The notes beneath the pieces were generated by a model that did not search any database, was not told the origin of the DNA, and was given only the letters and a program-made list of their open reading frames with translations. Position numbers and translations under genes: made by a program. A stretch of 64,000 nt of DNA from Rheum nobile (taxonomy: Eukaryota; Streptophyta; Magnoliopsida; Caryophyllales; Polygonaceae): positions 3,720,001 to 3,784,000 of the forward strand of contig WOAB01000127.1 in NCBI GenBank assembly GCA_027886185.1, in the 5' to 3' direction. The first letter of the stretch is position 1; each line of letters opens with the position of its first letter. Of the stretch, positions 46,441 to 57,828 are shown piece by piece.

Positions 46441-47215
46441 GATTTTATGACTACTATTACTCCTCACTTTATACCATAAAACTATTATACACTTAAACCC
46501 TTTTATCTTTATAAATGCAGCTGATTAAATAAATGTACTAATAATGAAGTATGTGCATGAATAACTTGGTTAATTAATCAGCACGACTTATACATTATCC
46601 CCTCCAAAAAAAGATCACACCTCTCACTAGTTTTCTAGTGAGAGAAACGCAAGAAACCTAAACTGGATTTAAAATGCTCTATTACCAATCATGTGATAAC
46701 TCCTCAAATAACAACGAGGTAACCCCTCAACCACCAAATCTATGAGGTAATCCCAAACAACAATACCATGAGACAGACCCGCAAACAACAACAACATGAA
46801 AAATTTCAGCCAAAATAATAATGAAAACCCATCTAATAATACAAGCAGGAAGTCCAAAACAAAAAATCAGATTTTTGAAAAAATCTATGGTCTATGGAGT
46901 CCTATAAGTTCGATGTAATAAAAAAACATTAAACATTTAAGATTATATGATTAAGATGTTCTAATAAGGATATGATTTTTAGTTTTAAAGTGTAAATCTA
47001 TAATTAGGGCAAGACTCTCTGTTTGATTTTTTATATATATATAAAGACTTGATAATGTGGCAACTTTTAGAGACCGACACATAGGGCAAATAAAAGAGAA
47101 GTCCACACGTAGACAAGAGGTTTTTCCCTTTAGTATATATAGATGCATATGCATTAAAGTTAAGACATGCATCGAAGTTAGAATGAAATGTGCATCAAAG
47201 TTATAATAAAAGCGT
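46441..47215. other. Intergenic sequence, no feature recognised
   Basis: AT-rich DNA. A small palindrome (ctcactagttttctagtgag, 46622-46641) is the only distinct structure seen. Confidence 0.4.
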
Positions 47216-47590
47216 GTTGTTTTTTTCAAAGTTATGATTAATTGTGCATTACATTATGATGCACATTAGTGTTTATGTGTATGTGTATGTGTATATGAGC
47301 TATTATGACATGTAAATCACAATTATAATGATGTATATGAAATCAATTACACCTTTAAAATGCTAATACATGTTTTTATTACAAATATGATGCAAATACG
47401 TTTTACACACCGATAAAGAAATTCTTAAATCATTAATGTACATTTTTTTACATTTGTGATGATGCACAGTGATTCACATTTATATGTCAACACTGATGCA
47501 CATATATATTTGAAACCAATAATGCACGTTTTTATTACAACTATGATGCATATAGTGTTACACCATGATGCACATTGATTCACATTTATA
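47216..47590. repeat. Degenerate 'gatgcacatt' motif array
   Basis: Diverged words such as 'atgatgcacattagtg', 'aatgcacgtttttattac', 'tgatgcacat' and 'gattcacatttatat' recur through the interval. Some pairs are near-duplicates about 170 bp apart (for example 'tttttattacaaatatgatgca' against 'tttttattacaactatgatgca'). Confidence 0.65.
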
Positions 47591-47624
47591 TTTGGCTTTA
47601 TTGCTTTGATGACGATTCTCGAAC

Positions 47625-47795
47625 GTTGGCCAAAAGGCTATTTGTCTTTACATCTCATATGGCAGATTCACGCCTGAGAGGCCCGAAGGCTATTTGGCTT
47701 TATAGCTTACATGGCGATTTGCTATCGGCTCGAAGGCTTATATGACAATTCGTGGCCGAGTGGCCCAAAGGCTAGTGGCCTGAAGGGTAGGTTAG
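47625..47795. repeat. Short degenerate tandem repeat ('ggcccgaaggctatttggc')
   Basis: About three units of 55-60 bp share 'ggcc.aaaggctatttg.cttta' and 'catatggc.gattc'. No coding similarity recognised; it may be a remnant of an LTR. Confidence 0.6.
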
Positions 47796-48024
47796 AGCTC
47801 AACAACTTGTGCTACTGATGGTGGATATGAAGAGACTTTGAAGAGTTGAGTAAATATACGTGAAAACTGAAACAAAAGAGCAAGAGCCAGAATTGTGTGG
47901 AAACAAAACAAAGAAGGGTAATCGTCTCTCAATCCAATATTTGGTTTTCATTATGTATAATTAAGTTCTATGTGCCACATGGACCAGTCATCTTTAGTGG
48001 ACTACTAAATGGAATATTCGACTA

Positions 48025-48390
48025 GACCAGAGGATCCTCACCGTTATGGATATGATGGATTATATAAAATGCAACACCTTGCCAATCAAAATTATAATGA
48101 TAAATTTGACGTATCATCTTGCACGAAAAGTTGCGTTGACTAGTTGCTTTCGTTTCCATAAGAGGTACTTGGAACTGTCCATGAGAAATTGAAATCATTG
48201 CATTCGATATATATTCTTTGACTTGCGACATTTTACCACTTGTTGTATTTTCCATATTTTCAGGAAGATCAATACTGTGGTTGCGAATCAATCTCCCCCG
48301 ATATTGCAACCATTCCAGATTTTAATAATCTCATCCATAAGTATGTTATAAAGTCGTATTAGAAGAGCTCCTAATTCATTTCCTTATAAA
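48025..48390 (+). pseudogene. L1-type LINE 3' fragment
   Basis: Nucleotide similarity to the 3' end of LINE remnant B (61710-61985): shared 'gaaattgaaatcattg', 'catattttcaggaagatcaata' (there 'cattttcagggagattaata'), 'gatattgcaaccattccagatttta' and 'tttccttat'. It corresponds to the end of the RNase H domain and the 3' tail. Severely 5' truncated, as is common for LINE insertions. It ends about 200 bp before the 14-3-3 start codon. Confidence 0.7.
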
Positions 48391-48590
48391 AAACTAAAAA
48401 AATCATAAATTTGCATTTGTTTTAGGGTAATCGGTGCACGGGGGTAGAAGAGCTCCTAGTAGTTGAATTGAACTATTGAGGCCCGATTGTTTATACTCAC
48501 ACAGACGCACAGCCTGAACCACAAAACAGAATCCCTCAATCTTTCTCTATTCTCTCCTTTGTCGCGCCAAAGCTTCTCCCAATCACAGAA

Positions 48591-51567
48591 ATGGCAAACA
48601 CTGTGATTCCAGACAATCTCTCTCGGGAACAGTACGTGTATTTGGCGAAGCTCGCTGAGCAAGCCGAGCGCTACGAGGAGATGGCCGAGTTTATGGACAA
48701 GTTAGTTGTTGCCTCGAGTAGCGCTGGCTCCGAGCTTACTATGGAGGAGCGCAACCTTCTCTCCGTCGCCTACAAGAACGTCATAGGCTCCCTCCGCGCC
48801 GCCTGGCGGATAGTCTCCTCCATCGAGCAGAAGGAGGAAAGTCGAAAGAACGATGACCATGTCGTCCTCGTTCGGGATTACCGTTCCAAGGTCGAATCCG
48901 AACTCACGGATATCTGTGGAAGCATCCTCAACCTTCTCGCATCTAATCTCATTCCTTCGGCGTCTGGGAGCGAGTCTAAGGTTTTTTACTTGAAAATGAA
49001 GGGAGATTACCATCGGTACTTGGCCGAGTTCAAAGCTGGAGAGGAGCGGAAAGCTGCAGCTGAAGATACTATGGTTTCCTACAAGGCGGCCCAGGTATAG
49101 AATTTGATTGAGCCTTTTGTCTTTCTGAAGGTTTTGATTTCGTTTACTTGTATAGATCGTGATTAGGGTTAGGGTTTTACGGTAAATTTGCGGGCGGAAG
49201 CTTACTTAGAGCGAACAATAGAACATTGAATCGATTTTTGCGGTGAGATTGTTGTTGATACTGTGATTTTCGTGTACAACATGATAATTCAAGAGTTTTC
49301 ATGTTCAAAATTAGGCTTAACCTAAGCCTAAATTTGTTCAAGTACTGGATGTTATGATTCTGGATGTTATGGTTGTTATGGTTTTGGAGGTACTTAAGCC
49401 GCCTAAAGTACTGGATGTCATGGTTGTGGGGGTAACAACTTGATTTTGTATTGTAATTTTCAAGCCTGACTTGAACAGAATTCAATTCAATGTGAATGTT
49501 GTTGATAGAGCTTTGGAAGAGGGTAATGAATCATTCTAGTGATTTTGAGGGTTGTATTCGTTTAAAATCCATGTCGAATTTGATGTCAGTCTGATTCATC
49601 TCTATCATATGAGCTCACAAGTTGTAGATAATATGAGAAAATTGTTTGGTTAGGAACATTAGATTTTAGTTTATGTAAGTGTAATCATACTTTTCCCCGT
49701 TCCTTGACTTTGAGTTGTATTTTCTGCGAATTCCTGGAGAAACATAGCTCTATTTCTGATCCCGTAGAGATTGATTGTGAAATCGAGGAATAATTTCAAT
49801 TTTTGACTGGACTTTTCAACCGTGTTTCCCTTTTTGTTGTATCTCTGATCTTGTTGGGCTGCATGGTATTGTACTTTGGAGATTTGTCAATGTCTGAACA
49901 GTGGTGCTATTGTCTGAGTTCAGTTTTTAGATCTCGCGTCTGCTTAATTTGAACATAAACTGTTAATAGACGGCTGGAAAGACCCTGTACCATGTCAGGA
50001 ATTGCAAAAACAAGTACTGAATCTTGGTCACAAGGTTCATTCTATTTTTTAGCAAATACAGCCGTTTTCAGCTGTCAAAACTGCTAATGGATCAAACTGA
50101 TCTAATATATGGCAAAATTTTGCAACTTCTCTCCTGTTCCAGGACATTGCAATAGCTGATTTGGCATCAACCCATCCCATCAGATTAGGCCTTGCTCTGA
50201 ATTTCTCAGTGTTCTATTATGAGATCCTCAATGCATCTGACAAGGCGTGTGATATGGCTAAGCAGGTTAGCTTAATTCTCTTGTTTGAAGATGCAGTACT
50301 ATATATGTACAAATCCTGTGTTACACTAGGAGTGCCACTATCTATTTAGGTAATAATAGATATCAAAAAAATGAAACTGAAGAATGAAAAATGGCTAAAT
50401 GATAACAGTGTTTGAAATATATTACCTGTTTCACAAAAAAGGTAACTTGATTTTTGATTGTCAAATTTATATAGACATATCAGTATTATATTTACCACTT
50501 TTTTTTTTAAATGTGTATAGGGCTCTTAGACCTAAATAAATAAGTGGTACAATGTGCAAGCCAAGTGTAACAAAAATCTCTAGGTCATATCAGATAAGTC
50601 TGAGTGTGTATTAAATTACATGATGAAACTTCTACTGCAACCAGCATGTTGGTATTTGGTAATTGTAACCTTTAGCATGCCTTTCATCTTTTTCTAATTG
50701 TTGAAATATACTTTAAGGTATAGTCAAGTAGAAATGGTAGTGATGAATGATCTCTTTGCATTGAACACCTTTAGAACAAGAGTGGAATGAGGTTTGCAAG
50801 TCATTTTGGTGACGCACTCTGAAAGTACAAATTAATTGGGCCTCATCTGCAATTACTGATAATTTTTGTTTTGCCATTGTGTAATGCAATTGCAAATTTA
50901 CAACAGTGCCTATGTTTGGAGCTTTACACATTTCTGTTTGCTAGTTTAATAGGCATGCCAGTTTTTTATTCTAGTTCTCATTCCCTGGTGATAATCAGTT
51001 GGGCATAGGGCGTATATTTATGAACACATAAAAGTCTTGCATGCTGCTTACAAATATGCATTTTAGCTTATTGTGTTTTTTTCAATGTTACACATGAACA
51101 GGCTTTTGAGGAGGCCATTGCTGAGCTGGATACACTGGGTGAAGAATCTTACAAAGACAGCACCCTTATCATGCAGCTGCTCAGAGACAACCTTACTCTT
51201 TGGACTTCTGACGTCCAGGTTGGCATCTCCCTGTTTCTTACATCTGAAGTGGCACCAAAGCATGGGAATAAAATTATTTATTGCATGATCTAATGTTCTG
51301 AGTCTAAGATCTGACTTTATTTGATGAACATGTGAGAATGATTAATCAGTAGAGTAGTTCAGATCAGGGTAAACAGTTTGATTTATTCAATTTGAAGACC
51401 AGGTCTGACTTTTTTTTATCAACATGTGAATTTTATATGATCATTATTTAGATTAGTCCAGATCAAACAGTCATCTATTAATCCAATTTCGAGTCCACAT
51501 TAAATCAATGATTAGGATCTGACCATTTGTGCTTAAACATGTGCAGGATCAACTGGATGAATCATAG
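48591..51567 (+). CDS. 14-3-3-like protein (GF14 family, non-epsilon type)
   Basis: Phosphoserine/threonine-binding adaptor acting as a dimer in cytosol and nucleus. Four exons with GT-AG borders: 48591-49094, 50143-50265, 51102-51218, 51547-51567, giving 254 aa. The exon structure and the break after YKAAQ fit plant non-epsilon genes. Conserved blocks: YLAKLAEQAERYEEM, ERNLLSVAYKNVIG, SSIEQKEESRKNDDHV, FYLKMKGDYHRYLAEF, THPIRLGLALNFSVFYYEI, YKDSTLIMQLLRDNLTLWTSD. The groove residues equivalent to human zeta Lys49, Arg56, Arg127, Tyr128, Asn173 and Asn224 are kept. Oddities: the usual GARRASW is GSLRAAW, so the first Arg and the Ser58-equivalent are lost; the N-terminus is extended (MANTVIPDNLS); the tail after TSDVQ is only DQLDES. 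No stop or frameshift; probably functional. Confidence 0.95.
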
Positions 51568-51969
51568 AAAGCTGTTGGGGGCAAGCAGAGCAAATTCTGC
51601 TGTCGTACCAGATTCCGCCTTTCTGGTTATAAGAATACTGCTTGGATTCCAAACATGTGCTACACCTCAAAATTTGGTATTTATTGTGGATTATGGTGCA
51701 TTTCATGAAACTTATATAGGTGTGTTTGATGCATCTCTTAAATTTTAAGATTTTCTTATTATCGCACTATCGAGCATGTTGTATCAAACACGCTCTTGCT
51801 AATCTCCATCGTTAGCCTTGTTTTTGCCCTCCCCTTTCTTTCTCCGTTGTCCATTATACTTGTGGTAGAAAGAGCAAGGATATGGGTGGAGTCAATCTAC
51901 CACAACCGAGACGGGAGGATTCTCCGCTCATACAACCTGATCCATCCCCAACTTGTAAAACCCTTCCAC

Positions 51970-52407
51970 GTTCATCGGGTTTGGTTTTTTGGACCGAACC
52001 GAACCCGAATCGATTATATTCGGTTCGGTTTTCGGTTGTTATAAAAATAATATTCGGTTCGGTCAAAATCGATTATTTTTAAAAATAATTAAAAAAATCT
52101 AGATTTTTAGATAAATTAGTCCAATTTTATTCGGTCCGGTTCGGTCAAGTTCGGTCCATGTTCGGTCCAAGTTCGGTTCGATCCAAGTTCGGTTCGGTCT
52201 AATTCGGTTTTGTGCACTAAAACCTACTTCAATAACCCAAATTAACATAATTTCAAAATATTTGGTTATTTCGGGCCAAAACCGAACCGAACAAAATCGA
52301 ACCCGAACCGAGTATGTTCGGTTTGGTTTTCGGTCCACAAAATTCCGAAATTCAGTTTCGGTTCAGTTCGGTTTTGTTCGATTCGGTTCGGTTTTGACCC
52401 GATGAAC
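51970..52407. mobile_element. Non-autonomous element with TIRs and CGGTTCGGTT arrays
   Basis: Perfect 11-bp inverted ends GTTCATCGGGT/ACCCGATGAAC, flanked by the direct repeat AACCCTTCCAC (51959-51969 and 52408-52418). The interior consists of 'gttcggttcggt' and 'aaccgaaccgaa' words around an AT-rich middle. The 11-bp repeat is longer than hAT (8) or Mutator (9) duplications, so the true boundary may be a few bases off. It lies 400 bp downstream of the 14-3-3 stop. Confidence 0.7.
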
Positions 52408-52499
52408 AACCCTTCCACCCAACCCCTATTCACCTCATCCATTGCCTATGATAACTATTTTAACTAGTAGATTAATGGCAATCAAATAGCATATGCAAG

Positions 52500-53298
52500 T
52501 ATTGAAATATAGTAAATAATTTCAAAAAAATCTTAAACTAAGGGAAATTTTGTGGAGTACTCAATGATGAAATGTCCACACCAGTAACGCATATTCAATG
52601 TCACTTTGATAAATATCTAGGATATTCTATTATCAACGAAAAAGTTATAAGCACCACTTTCCAACAATTATTAGATAAAACAACGAACTAACTCACCAAG
52701 TGAAGACAAATACACTATCCCAAGAAGGCAGGAAGGTCCTGATTATAGCTAACCTGTCGGCCTAACCGAATTACATAATGCAGAGTTTTATATTACCAAC
52801 AAATATCCATAATAAATTGGACAAAATTAAGAGGCAATTCTATTGGAATAAAGACCATAACTATAAACCACTCATTAGATGGAACGAGATTTGCAAACCA
52901 AAAAACATGGGAGGCCTAGGAATTAGGAAAATTGAGGATATGAACAAAGCTCTACAAATGAAATTATTATGAAAAATACTGGTTGAACTAACCAACATCG
53001 GGGTGAAAATAATTACAGAAAAATACCTAACAACATCCCCTATTATGGAGTATGAAAAAAGAAACAAAAACACCTCTTGGCAATGGAATAATCTCACCAA
53101 ATTACTCCATGAATTTAAAGCTGGCCTTTGTTGGGAAATAGGGGATGGACGAACAATCAAATTCTGGCAGGATAATTGGATCCATAACTGTATACTAATA
53201 AACAAAGCCACAAACCCATTTACAATAGATAAAACAGAAACTGTGAGCCAATACCTAAATCAAGATAAAACCTGGAAAATCGATGAACTTAATAAATA
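52500..53298 (+). pseudogene. L1-type LINE remnant B, part 1 (RT C-terminal region)
   Basis: Plus-strand reading with a few stops: KYLGYSIINEKVISTTFQQLL, then YIMQSFILPTNIHNKLDKIKRQFYWNK, RWNEICKPKNMGGLGIRKI, and RTIKFWQDNWI. These are the conserved steps between the RT palm and the zf-RVT domain of plant L1 ORF2. 5' truncated near 52500. Broken at 53298 by the MULE-type element (target duplication TAATAAATA). Confidence 0.8.
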
Positions 53299-54572
53299 CG
53301 GAATTTTCGCGTGGTACCCTCCAAGTTATGCAATTTTCGCAAGATACCCAGAGATTACGGTATTTTCGTGTGGTACCCCCGAGTTCTTAATAAATTTTGT
53401 AAAATACCATTCCGTTATAAAATCGTTAATCCCTAAAATTTTCAAAAAAAAAATTCTTTTTGTTTTTTTACCCTACTTTTATCCAAAAAAAATTAAACCT
53501 TCTTTTACCCTGCTTTTCTCTAGCCACATACCACGATTTGAAGCCAACCCATTAATTTGGATCTCTAACCTTTAGGCAACTAAAAAACATCTGCAAGTTT
53601 TTGGTTACCAGATAAAGAAAGCAATTAAAGCATTAAACCTCAATCATACCCCAAAAGAATATCAAATTCGCATCAGGCTAGTTGCCAGGAGAAACTTGCA
53701 TAAACAACAACATTTAGGCAACTAAAAAACAAGACATCAATTCAAGAGGGTAATTTACATTGCCACATTGTAAAATTTGAATCAGAGAAATAATTTTTGT
53801 ATTCAAATCATAAGAGCAGAAAACTAGTTATATAACACAATTCATCTAAACCATCTACCCAAACTGAAAGAGGCAATCTCATAAGCATTGCCATTTGCAA
53901 AATCAAGTTCCATCCTAAGATATGAAATTCATCTCCAAATTCTACCCAAACTGAAATTTCATCTTAGATATGAAATTCATCCCGAAATCAAGTTCAATTT
54001 ATCTTAAAATTCAACTTATCCCCAAATTTCAGAGAAACCCTAAATCTAATTTCATCTCCTAGTTCCAATCCATTCCAACCTTAAACCTCAAAATTACCAA
54101 TAGGGATTGAAAGAGAACTTACCTGAAGTGTTCTTCGTCCACAGTCGTCGTCGTCCACCGCTGTGGTTGTGTCCGTCGTCGTCCATGAATTTCGTGTTTG
54201 TCGTCGTTGCAATGGGTTGGCTTCGCCGTGGTTGTCTCCGTCGTCGTCCACACCTCCGCTTAGACGCCCATCCATCACTCCGACAAGTTCTCCATTGAAA
54301 TGAGTTGGCTTCAAATCTCCAAAAGCAAAGACAGTATCGTGGTTTGTGGCTGGAGAGAAGCAGGGTAAAAGATGTTTTAATTTTTTTGGGTAAAAAAGCA
54401 AAAAGAATTTTTTCTTAATTTTTTTAGGGATTTAATGATTTTCTAACGATTTTATAACAGAAGGGTATTTGGCAAAATTTGTTAAGAACTCGGGGGTACC
54501 ACGCGAAAATACCTAACCTTTGGGTATCTCGCAAAAATTGCATAACCTGGAGGGTACCACGCAAAAATTCCG
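53299..54572. mobile_element. 1.27-kb MULE-type element with long TIRs and 9-bp TSD
   Basis: Long inverted ends (about 170-190 bp: CGGAATTTTCGCGTGGTACC on the left, its inverted counterpart on the right) and an exact 9-bp duplication TAATAAATA (53290-53298 and 54573-54581). No transposase. The centre (about 53560-54370) has a non-repeat stretch, including a run of 'gtcgtcgtc' near 54140-54260, that could be a captured gene fragment, but no domain is recognised. It is inserted in LINE remnant B. Confidence 0.85.
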
Positions 54573-54581
54573 TAATAAATA

Positions 54582-54656
54582 CCTAGATAATGACACTATA
54601 AATACTATATTAAACAAATACATACCATTAAAAAACTTCCAAGACAGACTGTATTG
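54582..54656 (+). pseudogene. L1-type LINE remnant B, part 2
   Basis: The LINE frame resumes after the MULE-type element as YLDNDTINTILNKYIPLKNFQDRL and is cut at 54656 by the second Sirevirus-like element. Confidence 0.7.
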
Positions 54657-55589
54657 TGTAGAATCGAGTGTGTTAGATCAAGGAACGGTAAGTTCGTTCC
54701 TTGGGCAGCGGAAAATAACAACAGAATTATGAAGTAACGAGCTCAGTTCCTTAGAGAGGAAAACTTAATCAACCAACTAGTTGACTAAGAAAAATCTCTA
54801 CCTCTAGGTTTTTCTAGTAGGATTTCGAATGTCTACTTATGTTATTAATCTTGGAATTACAAACAAGCAAGTCTTATCTCAATCTAGTTTACTCCTAGAT
54901 ATCTAGACTTCTCAATGTAACATTCCTAACAACACACTAGACAACCAAAACCCTAACAAGTACTCAACTCACCAAAGTTTCGTCCCTTGTAAGTGTTCTT
55001 CTTCTTTCTTCGAATACTCTTCTCTTCTTTCAAATGCTCTTCTCTTGTTCCGAATGCTCTACTCTTGTTCCGAATGCTCTACTCACTGAATATCGTCGTC
55101 TGTCATTCTTTTAAATGAAGATCACAACTCTCTAATATATATTCTAGGTATTTTCTCAGATTTACCCTAATTTTACTTAAGGAAATAAGATAATAATAAT
55201 CCTATACAATCTTTTCTATTTTATTCTAACCAAATTATCTCTTCACCGAGATCTTCCTTGAGGCCCAAGTTGCAACTTCCAAATCTGTTTTCCATAACAG
55301 ATATTCGGTGGCTCTCTAGGGTTTCAGCGCACGCGTCCTCCGTTCCTTGCGCTGTTCCCTTTCTCTGTCCTGTTTCAGCAACACGCGTCTGTTCTCTTCT
55401 TTCGTTCCAGCGCGTTGATTTCGTTATTGTTGGCTTCTCTGTTCCTTTGCTTTTCTGTTTTGACTCTTCTCAGGTTTTCATCGTTCCTTTGACTTCACCG
55501 TTTCCTGAAACTTATAGTCATACTAAAAACCATCAAAAGCATTTGAGTTTATCATCATCAAAACTAGAGGGAACGTTATCGTTCCAACA
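54657..55589 (-). repeat. 3' LTR of the second Sirevirus-like element
   Basis: 933 bp, nearly identical to 59914-60856 apart from a 10-bp deletion near 55087. Confidence 0.93.
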
Positions 55590-55603
55590 ATTTCCCCCTT
55601 TTT
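55590..55603 (-). promoter_or_regulatory. Polypurine tract of the second Sirevirus-like element
   Basis: On the minus strand AAAAAGGGGGAAAT, adjoining the 3' LTR, identical to the tract of the first element. Confidence 0.8.
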
Positions 55604-56052
55604 GGTGATGACAAACTCTTTCAAAATGTGCAAGTCAAAATACACCGTTTAAAACAGACAGGTAGGAAGACAAATTCACATGTAATCACACAAATACTAT
55701 GTTCAGAATATTGACAATGTTCCCCCTCAGAAAGTTCATCGATGAATTACCTTCAAGCAGTGTTGTCGTTCCCCTTAGCACTAGCTTCTGTCATCAACTC
55801 TTCCTTGGGTTTCACATTTTCCATACTTCCCCCTTTTGTCATCATCAAAAGTTCCACAAGAAACAGAAAGACTTGACACACATGCAACTCATAAACAAGA
55901 TAATTCATTCATAAAGTCATGCGAGGTACAAAGCATAGGGACATAGACAGCTAAGATCAGAAGATAAGGAACAATCACACAAAAGACATAAAAACATTTA
56001 AAAGAAATCAAGAACAAAGGGTCAGACGGGCTAGAATAGGAACGGAGAGCAC

Positions 56053-56276
56053 TTAGATCTCAGGGTCTTCCGCAGAATCATCGGCTTTGCTCAAGAAATG
56101 ATCCAAGTGCAATGTCATGGTGGAGTTCAGTTGCTTGAGCTCAGCAAGAATTTGATGCTGAATTGAGCTTCCCTTAGACGTTCCTTCACCAACCGCTTTC
56201 TTTGCAGCGACAGTGCCCATTCCCTTGGTATTGCCCTTAATTTGTCGGTGATGATCTTCTTGCTTGGGGAATCCAT
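56053..56276 (-). pseudogene. Truncated env-like ORF remnant
   Basis: A leader with 'ctctctgcctttc' precedes ATG 56276 (MDSPSKKIITDK). The better coding signal is in another frame, which ends ILAELKQLNSTMTLHLDHFLSKADDSAEDPEI at TAA 56053. This resembles the C-terminal helical tail of the env-like ORF of the first element. The central domain is missing. Interpretation as an internally deleted env-like gene is inferred from position and the tail. Confidence 0.45.
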
Positions 56277-57114
56277 GAAAGGCAGAGAGCTTTAGAGATT
56301 TGAGAGTATTTGAATTCTGAGAGATATCAGAGAGAGAGGAGTGACGGTGCAGGAACTTGTGAAGATATGTCGTATATATAGGAACAAGATAAAATCTTTT
56401 TCAAGATAAAATCTTTTCCAAATAAAATATTTCGGATCTCAACCGTCTCTAAGTTTCCTTCTTTCAAAAGTTTCCTTCAATAACTCTTCTCTCTCCTGAT
56501 GCAACGGTCACTTTTTGCTCGATTTCCGCATCACTGTTCCAGTCGCAGAGCGGTCAAATCGCACAGGGAGCCGTTCCAACGGATACCTGCAACTCAATTA
56601 ATGCCAGCCTCTGATTCAAATTCAGCGTTCCACAACTATCAGTTCCCCCTTAATCTGAGCAATGGTCTTCGTTCCCCCTGAGACCAAGAGTGCTTGCGAG
56701 GCTTGTCTGGATATTTCAATGTTGGGTTCACGCAAAATATAGTATATCCAAACATATGGTATGGAGAAAAGCAACTCAAATAATTATTCCCAGTAAAAAG
56801 TTTAACAAAGAAGGATCATAGGGAACGTTTACCTGAATCGCGGCTAAGGTAGGCTGTACAACCAATTATCATGTGGGCTTGTAATGAGGGTTCAATCATC
56901 AAATTGGTTGTTTTGGGTCTTTAAGAAGATGTTAGCATGCAATCAAGTAATTCAACACAAATCAAAAGACAAAGTATCTAAATCCTAATACAAAGCAATT
57001 CGAATAAGCTAAAGTCATGAAAATCAAGTCATGAAAGGCACACAGACAAGGAACTTCATGAAAATTATGGAACGAATTAGCCAAGCATTGAGGGAATAAT
57101 GGATGTGAAGGTCC

Positions 57115-57820
57115 TCAATTCAGAGAGATCATGCCAAGGAGTAATCGAAGATACTCGAATGGACCTTTGTCTAGTGCTTTGGTGAAGATGTCTGCCACTT
57201 GATTTTCAGTCCTGCAATGTTCCATTCTAATAAAGCCCATGTCAATATTATCACGTAGAAAATGATGACGAATGTCAATATGCTTAGTACGTGAATGATG
57301 CACTGGATTTTTTGAAATGTTGATGGCACTAGTATTATCACACATAATAGGAACGATGCCAAGAGACATACCATAGTCTTCCAGTTGTTGCTTAAGCCAC
57401 AATACCTGAGCACAACAGCTTGCCGCGGCGACGTATTCAACTTCTGTAGTGGAAAGGGCCAAAGAGTTTTGCTTCTTAGAACCCCATGAAATGAGACATG
57501 GCCTAAGGAACTGTTCCGTTCCGGAAGTGCTTTTGCGGTCTACTACGTGCCATTTTGTTGTTCCCTTGGTCGCAAAGCTGTGCAACACTCAACAAACTGA
57601 AACCAAGTTCATGAACTAAACTAACTTCTTTTACCGTGATACTGGAGTTTAGTTGTATTTCGCATGTTCCAATGATTTCTCTGCATCTCTTGTCTCCAAG
57701 AGCAACACTCCCTCTTGAGTGTTTGCGAAGTGAGGTGAGTTGGTCTTCTTTTCCGGTCATGTGGCATGAATAAGCGTTGTCAATATACCACTTCTCGTTC
57801 CCCCTCACTTCAACCTGCAC
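57115..57820 (-). pseudogene. pol: Pol remnant: protease fused to RNase H, integrase and RT deleted
   Basis: From 57820: protease region WYIDNAYSCHMTG (the usual WYIDSG reads WYIDNA), HELGFSLLSVAQLCDQG. Then, around 57545, the sequence jumps to the RNase H region in another frame: VDRKSTSGTEQFL, ALSTTEVEYVAAASCCAQ, NPVHHSRTKHIDIRHHFLR, ENQVADIFTKALD. In the related element about 2.5 kb of integrase and RT lies between these points. The protease frame is shifted relative to Gag, while the RNase H frame equals the Gag frame. Confidence 0.88.
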
Positions 57821-57828
57821 AGAAAGAG

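Noticed and set aside
46091..46441. A 116-codon Lys/Asn-rich frame
   Set aside because: A-rich low-complexity DNA; no start context or domain.
48702..49013. Minus-strand frame over the 14-3-3 first exon
   Set aside because: Antisense shadow of a strongly conserved exon.
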